From Solen grandis (Eukaryota; Mollusca; Bivalvia; Adapedonta; Solenidae), in assembly GCA_021229015.1 (NCBI GenBank), contig CM037781.1, positions 33,459,525 to 33,523,524 of the forward strand: a stretch of 64,000 bases of DNA, in the 5' to 3' direction. The notes beneath the pieces were generated by a model. That model saw only the letters and a program-made list of their open reading frames with translations. It had not been told where the DNA came from and searched no databases. Each line of letters begins with the position of its first letter. Position 1 is the first letter of the stretch. The translations under genes were made by a program, and so were the position numbers. Positions 58,321 to 64,000 of the stretch are shown here, in pieces.

Positions 58321-60185
58321 ACAACGGCGACTGACATGTACCCCCACCATTAACAATGCTATCTCGGCGAAGTACCATGATGAGCTTCGTGGATATTTGA
58401 ATATTGGGCGATTCAAGTGCGATTTTTTACAAATGTGTTTTAACAGTACTCTTAAAATGAAAATTTCTGAAAGCGAACTAAAAGGCAGACTGGTGAATAT
58501 TTAACCACTATTTTATAACATTATGTCGAATACTCAGAAAATGTTAAGTTTAATGTCCGCTTTTATAGCACAAGATATATTTATTAAAAAGAGTCAAGTA
58601 TTGTTTTGTGATGAAATGTAATAAAAACAACAATGTCTTTCTATTATGTAAATCTATATACATGTAACGGATGTTTTATATGATGAACAAGTTAAGCAAA
58701 TAATATAGGTATGTATATATGTATGTGTGAACCGTACATTTACATTATGTCATATATAAAAATGTAAGATCTTATTTTTTTCACCTACTTGATTACTGGT
58801 GAAATAAGAAATCATTTTATATTTCTTTTTATCACTGAATAAAAGTGGTACTTCTAGACTTATGAACGATTCCCCAGGAGATGAGTGTGCCCTTATTAAG
58901 AGTCTATAGCCTGACAAAGGACATCTCGAAAATACATTAATTTCCCACTTGACTCGTCCCCAACCCTGGTCATCAAGCATACGTGACTATAAAAATCAGA
59001 TGGATTATGAAATAATATTTATATTGGGAATTTGTACCGTGTGCATTATCAATAAAGCTCTTATCAATATTCCGGAACATAGCTATTCTATAATATGTCA
59101 CGAGCTTTCCATCGAAAGTCAGATGGGCTGGGTGCAATAGCATATATAAAAAGACTGGTAGCCACCAAAAAAAGTAAATATCTAGTCCTTTCTGCCATTA
59201 CGTGCCAATTTGAAGTCGCGGCGATATGAGTCGGTTTTAAAAATGAAACTAACTTCGCTAAGACCCGGTTATACAGCATTTACTAAGTAAACGTACCTGC
59301 ACCTAGCATCCATATAGCTTGGTTTCGTTGATCAATTTTCAATCTCGAAATTTTTGTTTGACTTGATTTTGTATGATTTCATTCAATTGTGATGTATTTC
59401 CGGTCACTCGGTGCAGTCAGATACTGCCACAGGATATCGAACTGTGCTGCACAGGGCGTACGTGCAAAACCACAGTGACTGAATTTGATCTTTAATTGAA
59501 GAGAATGCTTAATTACTAATTAAACTACTCCAACGTTTACATGTACAATGTTTATTAGTTATATTTGTGTTAACATAAAATGAAAGTGATATTAATTTGA
59601 GAGGTTGGTACCTTCATTTTATGATTGAGTTTATTTCAACATTACGTTACCACAACACAAAATACACGTACACAAACACGCATACACAAAATAAGGAAGA
59701 TTGAAACTCTTGAAAACTAACTAGTAGAAGTATAACTTAGTATTACACGAACAAAAGAAATGACGGCCGACATAAGGTTATTCACAGTCTTCAGTCAAAA
59801 TGCAATATATCTAATATATATCTCTCCGTGTTTAGTGCATACTTTTCTCTTTAATTAAAACTGCATATAAAGAATTGGCAATATCAAAACTCAAGCTAAA
59901 CGTTTTGTAAAACCAATATCAAAATTACAAAGGACAAGAAATACAAAAAACATAACTTTGTCTTGGGCAAACTGACATGAAACCCCCTACCTCACATTAT
60001 GCTTGAAAACATATTGTTTTTGCAATCATCGTTCTGTTTATCAAAATGGTCATGCCATCTGTATTGTTAAAACAACAGATCAATACAATTGATTTATTAA
60101 ATAACTATTATTTATGAGCCCTTTAACATTTAAAGAGGCCTTTTCAATAGTACACTGACGTTCTCAATAACCCGGGTCGAAAGTG
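58321..60185. other. unassigned AT-rich DNA
   Basis: No gene or repeat family was recognised. The frames at 58750-58980 (-), 58949-59140 (+) and 59088-59279 (-) overlap each other on opposite strands and look random. Confidence 0.35.
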
Positions 60186-60290
60186 ATATTATTTATTGGC
60201 CCTGCTTTAATAGCTAAAGAGCCGAGGGCCAATACGACTGTCCCGAGGACAAATAACAGGGCCAGTGTCAAATAATTTATATAATAATAT
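60186..60290. repeat. short inverted-repeat element
   Basis: ATTATTTATTGGCCCTGCTTT at the left is roughly inverted as ACAAATAACAGGGCCAGTGT, then CAAATAAT, at the right. Between them lies AGCCGAGGGCCAATACGACTG. It is palindromic in outline, a possible MITE remnant. Confidence 0.45.
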
Positions 60291-60379
60291 ATAGTAATTA
60301 AATAGATCGCGCTCTTTCAGAATCCAATAATTATAAGACATGGATACTTCAAAGCATTCAAACGATGTTAATCTTTTAA

Positions 60380-60610
60380 TTTTCTTTCTTCAGTTCTCTT
60401 AAGTAGTTCTGCTTAGCTGGTTCTACGTCCTCTTATTCACGAGGCACGCTAAATCAGGCATAGACAAGTTGCTTGACCATATGTGGTCTTGAAACAGGGT
60501 CAACTTATCATAGAACATCATTAAACGAGGAATGACCGGGGTTCGAAACCACAACCTCCTCCTCCTGAGACGTTCGCATTAACCATTTCGCTTAGCGTAA
60601 ATCACAGATA
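60380..60610 (-). mobile_element. SINE-like repeat with tRNA-like head, minus strand
   Basis: The minus strand has GCGAAATGGTTAATGCGAAC, an A-box-like string, and 30 bp later GTGGTTTCGAACCCCGG, a B-box. The + strand shows CCGGGGTTCGAAACCACAAC at 60538-60557. The rest (GGTTCTACGTCCTC near 60420 and so on) is not recognised and no target-site duplication was seen. Confidence 0.45.
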
Positions 60611-60850
60611 TTATATTATGGTGATCTTTTGATATTCAACGTAAATTTAACGAGTTTCTGGCTAGATATTTTGTTTCAGGTCATTAAGCATACTCATATT
60701 ACTTACATTACAAATACGCCTTATGGGCTTTTGGCCAACAAATATCATAACTTTATTTCCTACATTCAAAGTGTAATAAAGAATACATAATAATGTTACC
60801 CATTTCTGTAGATACATTTTGATAAACGTTTTATCTCGGATTGCAAAGAA

Positions 60851-60973
60851 TGTTGTTGTTGTTGTATTGGAGTTTACCGTTTCAATCATATAGCGACGCC
60901 CAGCTAATTACAGGTGGAGGAAGACCCCGATACACAGAGGTACTCGGGTAGAACCACCGACCTACCGCAAGCC
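60851..60973 (-). mobile_element. 5'-truncated SINE insertion with 12-bp target-site duplication
   Basis: GATTGCAAAGAA at 60839-60850 is repeated exactly at 60974-60985. The body on the + strand reads TGTTGTTGTTGTATTGGAG, TATAGCGACGCCCAGC, TAATTACAGGTGGAGGAAG, ACCCCGATACACAG, GGTACTCGGGTAGAACCACC and GACCTACCGCAAGCC. This is the complement of the 3' half of the 40.7-kb SINE, with part of the conserved 3' domain deleted. Confidence 0.93.
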
Positions 60974-61741
60974 GATTGCAAAGAAAGGCCAAAAAAAAAT
61001 ATTAAAAAAAATCTCGCATAATAACTTATGATTAATGAACTATCAAGCAAATTCATTTCGTTGTAAGAAAAACATTCCTAGTATCAGATAATAAATCAAA
61101 ATATGTTGAGGAAGTACTGAGTACATATCTTCTAGCATTAATATTAATTCTGACTTAGACCAGTCGTAAAGACATCGTAGAGATTAAATTACAACTATAT
61201 CTCTGCAGACATTGAAAAGCAATAAATATAGCCTCGACAAGTCGTCCGATGCAAAAAATATTTGTATCTCCGCGTGGCAATAAGGATGCTAAATATATTC
61301 TCGAAATATCGCCCGATGCATCACAGTTGCAACAACCATATTAAAAAAAACAACAACAACAAGAAATATCTTTAAAAAAGATACTCGGCCGTGGTTACCA
61401 ACTTGATGATTTATGTCTGAATGGTTTAACATGTAATAGATTTTGTTAATGGTTTAATAGTTGTGTAATTCCTGTGTCAGTGTAGCTCTTTGAAATACCA
61501 AGGATCCAAATAATTTGTACAATCTTGGTAGACACTTACAGTCTTAAAACATCTGCACATTAGACTTCGTTTCGCGGGCTACAAAATGAAATCGGATGTC
61601 ACGTTTTTGTTGAATATAGCATTTTGTCAGGGTCGAACAGTCAATTCCGAAATTTATGTGTTTCCTATTTTTTTAGCGTTCTATTCTTTCAATTTACCTT
61701 AAAAAGGTGCAGTGTCTTAAGCCTGTCTCACACAGAACACA

Positions 61742-62260
61742 CGGCTTATACGGTTGGCCACCCGTGTAAACCGTACATACAACCGAACCAACCGTGGCCT
61801 TATCCGAGTTACACTCGGGCCATTCGAGTGTATCCGTGAAAGCCGTGTATGATTTTTAAAACTTTTAAAAAACTGGCACGGGTGCCATGTCCGTGTATGA
61901 TCGTATTAGCGATCGTACAAGACCGTGAGAGACCGTTCGAGACCGTATATACAACCGCACATGAAGTCCACTCCACGAGTGAGCTCAACCGTGTCAATAT
62001 CGTATATAAATCGTATGGAATCGTGTGAAACCGTTCCCAAGTCCTACATCCAACACCCTGATTAACACTCGAATGTCACACGATCACCGTACGATTCACA
62101 CGAGTGTACACACGGTTTTATACGATCGCCATACGACCAATACGGTTTCATACGATCGCCATACGACCAATACGGTTCAAGTACGAATTATACATGGTCA
62201 AGTACGACCAGACACGGTCTCTACGTCTGTACAAAGCTCGTGTATGATCATACAGCACTC
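61742..62260. repeat. left helically phased YCGT/ACGR motif array
   Basis: Cytosines of CpG fall at 61742, 751, 763, 772, 784, 793, 805, 816, 825, 835 and 844, then 892, 902, 914, 924, 934, 944 and 956, then 61990, 62001, 012, 022 and 032, nearly all in YCG or YCGT. From 62081 to 62224 the spacing goes on (081, 092, 101, 113, 123, 134, 143, 153, 164, 173, 184, then 205, 215, 224), but the motif is mostly turned round as ACGA/ACGG. A 32-bp direct repeat (TACGATCGCCATACGACC, then AATACGGTT) lies within. Mean spacing is about 10.3 bp. Confidence 0.85.
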
Positions 62261-62322
62261 GAACACAACAGAAAACACAACTACCTGCTGCCACCTTGAA
62301 ACAACAAAGTACTTGCTACATA

Positions 62323-62552
62323 ATGCCTCCAAAGAAGAAGAAGGTCCCCAAAAGAATCCCCACCATGGAAGATTCTCCCTGCGAGAATACAAAAAGGGCC
62401 ACAAAGGCCCTCCGACCACTTCAACCTGTTGACCCTGTCGACCCTGATGAGCTGGAGGACCCGCTGGCACTACCTGATGAGATACCCAGAGATTCAGACG
62501 CGGATGCCAGCTCGATGGGCCCTCCAGGAACTGCCGCACCCACGAAAAAAAG
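62323..62552 (+). CDS. putative first exon of an element-encoded protein, unrecognised
   Basis: From ATG at 62323 the frame reads MPPKKKKVPKRIPTMEDSPC, then a Lys/Arg patch (NTKRATKALRP), a Pro/Asp-rich acidic stretch (PVDPVDPDELEDP) and DSDADASSMGPPG, and ends PTKKR at a possible donor, AAAAAAAG then GTACAT. PPKKKKVPKR is a plausible nuclear localisation signal. The G+C content is clearly higher than on either side and codon use looks coding. The frame continues past the donor into a T-rich, hydrophobic string with a stop at 62638, which is unlikely to be protein. An upstream in-frame ATG at 62296 is also possible. No domain is recognised and no second exon was found before the element ends. 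It could be a remnant of the transposon's own gene or a captured host exon. Confidence 0.5.
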
Positions 62553-62848
62553 GTACATTTTTACATTGCTTCACATTTTTTTTTATTTATATATTTATTT
62601 ATTTTTAATTTTTATCTATGTAACATGGAGTAAATATTGATATCAATGATTCTCAGTATGTAGATATTATTTTTGACAAATTGACAACTGTACTATAATT
62701 GTTTTAACTTAAATAAATTAACAGTATGTTTATTCAGTTTAAAACGAGTCAATTTATATCAAAACATACACGAATGTGTGATAATTCGAGCATAACTCGA
62801 ACAAAAGTCGGTGGGACCGTATGTAAACCCTGTAAATGTCCAGTTAAT

Positions 62849-63125
62849 CGAGTAAAAGTCGTGTTTAATCGTACTAGGCCGTAACAGACCGTACTAGACC
62901 GTACTTGGAACCGTACAACAATCGTATGAAAATCGTTTGCAAATCGTGTTCAAACCGTGACAAACCTTGCTTGACCGAGTATATCCGTGCTTTGTTCGTA
63001 CATACTCGTGCTACATTCGAGTCTAAATCGTACTTACTCATCCCCAGGCACGGTTGGAGCTCAATACTCGTACCAGTCAACCCGTGTATAACCGAGTATA
63101 CCGTATTGGAACCGTGTGCCCAACC
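62849..63125. repeat. right helically phased YCGT motif array
   Basis: CpG cytosines lie at 62849, 860, 870, 880, 890, 900, 912, 923, 934, 945, 956, (966 is CCTT, one base from the motif), 976, 986, 997, 63007, 018 and 029, all in YCG(T) and on the same strand. That is 180 bp in 17 steps, or 10.6 bp per step. Less regular sites follow at 63051, 069, 083, 093, 102, 113 and 125 up to the terminal repeat. Flanking bases vary between sites, so this is not a simple tandem repeat: the spacing and the CG core are what is kept. Confidence 0.88.
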
Positions 63126-63375
63126 GTGTTCTGTGTGAGACAGGCTTAACTATTCAGGACAAATCGTTCGCAGGGGAAGAAAACTTCAACTTATAAAACA
63201 GAGATCTAAAGAACTCGTTTCCGCAACCCCTTTCTTACTTTTGACTAATTTTACAATGACCAGTGGGAATTTAGCAAAGTATATAATAACCAATGAAAAG
63301 CTTAATTTTATTTCGCTTTATTACTGTGTGTTTCACAGGAAGTCAGTGTGAAAATAAACAGCCAAACGGCCGAAT

Positions 63376-64000
63376 AAATAAACCGTGCTGAGATATCAAA
63401 TGAGAAACTTTTCTATTTTAGATTTTCATCAGATAATCCATAATACATATTTCGACAGTAATTCGGTCCTTGGAAGAGCGTGTCCACAAAGGACAGAAAT
63501 GTTGTTTTCTTATAATTTAGCACGTCCATCACCCTCGCAACCAGACCAAATGTCCTAGAATAATATAATCATGTTCAATGCCAGACAATTGCTCGGGGTA
63601 AAATTAATCGGTCATTCGGGACAAGCTTTTCAGGATGCATAAAGCATCATTTTTAACCTAATCTTTTATTTATATTGATATAAGAAGACATAATCAAAAC
63701 TGTTTCTTGGTCTCATTGTGTTTGGCTTGTACAGTGACACAATCTATTACATTTCTCGACTGGGAGAGCAAACGGTGGCTTAAGAAACTGAACTAGATGT
63801 AAAACTATCTCTTTCAGTCTCAATATATTTCCTCATTTACACCATCAATTGTCATCAGCGATATTTTGCTGGAGCAGCCATTTTGTTCGTCGTCCGCCTT
63901 TCTTCCTGATAGGTATCCCTTGACAGCAGTTAGTCTTTTTTGTGTATTCACTATTCGAAAACTTAATTTGTCCATAATCACAATCCTGTATTTATATCAG
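63376..64000. other. unassigned AT-rich DNA to window end
   Basis: No gene, exon or repeat family was recognised. Confidence 0.4.

Larger units (their letters stand above)
61721..63145. mobile_element. 1425-bp TTAA-flanked DNA transposon with phased CpG motif arrays
   Basis: TTAA stands at 61717-61720 and 63146-63149. The terminal inverted repeats begin GCCTGTCTCACACAGAACAC, exact for 20 bp, and weaker similarity (ACGG, GGTTGG) continues inside. Between the ends are two subterminal regions full of YCGT/ACGR motifs at ~10.5-bp spacing, one coding-like exon (62323-62552) and a ~190-bp AT-rich stretch (62560-62750). No transposase domain is present, so this copy is non-autonomous or internally deleted. 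TTAA target duplication is known for piggyBac and Kolobok elements. The termini match neither that I can recall. Confidence 0.88.
61361..63375. repeat. ~590-bp dispersed repeat, copy C, interrupted by a TTAA element
   Basis: The left part (61361-61716) and right part (63150-63375) together make a complete copy of the repeat seen at 38001 and 50452. The break lies inside GTGTCTTA-CTATTC, which is continuous in copies A and B, so these provide the empty-site comparison. The right part keeps the CCAAT/TATATAATAA pair (near 63260-63290) and the end CAGCCAAACGGCCGAATAA. Confidence 0.9.

Noticed and set aside
62441..62490. Hammerhead ribozyme core (CTGATGAG twice)
   Set aside because: The matching CGAAA segment and stems are missing; the string lies inside the coding-like exon (DELEDP and DEIP codons).
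62025..62539. Frames of 113-135 codons inside the TTAA element (62025-62432 + and 62198-62539 -)
   Set aside because: They run through the CpG motif arrays or lie antisense to the better-supported exon; composition follows the motifs.

Overview
The window looks like an AT-rich animal genome, most likely a bivalve mollusc. This is inferred from a split, intron-rich neuropeptide-type receptor gene and from repeat families typical of molluscs: tRNA-derived SINEs sharing one conserved 3' domain, a tandem-repeat element that opens at GCTCACCTGAGC, TTAA-flanked MITEs and jockey/CR1-like LINEs. There is no bacterial, phage or organellar signature. A run of 100 N marks an assembly gap at 24989-25088.

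The only clear host gene is a class B1 (secretin-family) G-protein-coupled receptor on the + strand. I can follow ten exons from 27416 to 54759. All have AG/GT borders and compatible phases, and together they give 365 full codons and a stop. They encode the second half of the extracellular hormone-receptor domain, seven membrane segments and a cytoplasmic tail. The first half of the hormone-binding domain and any signal peptide were not found. They may lie in the gap, upstream, or in exons too short to recognise.

Layout: 1-3840 holds a broken LINE (A). 3841-15400 is mostly unassigned AT-rich DNA with a MITE, a small palindrome and old repeat relics. 16.2-19.9 kb holds SINE-like DNA and a 51-bp minisatellite of 18 units. 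22.2-23.2 kb is a tandem-repeat transposon carrying a SINE insertion. 27.4-54.8 kb is the receptor gene, whose introns contain SINEs, a second LINE (B) in the same orientation, and two copies of a ~590-bp repeat. 54.8-64.0 kb is downstream DNA with a 276-bp inverted-repeat element, relics of a third LINE family, a second copy of the 234-bp MITE, and a nested composite element.

The most unusual structure is that composite (61361-63375). A third copy of the ~590-bp repeat is interrupted by a 1425-bp element with 20-bp terminal inverted repeats and TTAA on both sides. The subterminal parts of this element are packed with YCGT/ACGR motifs spaced about 10.5 bp apart, the DNA helical pitch, over hundreds of bases. 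Between the arrays sits one open reading frame starting with a lysine-rich, NLS-like stretch and ending at a possible splice donor. I know of no described element with this arrangement, but I could not search for one.
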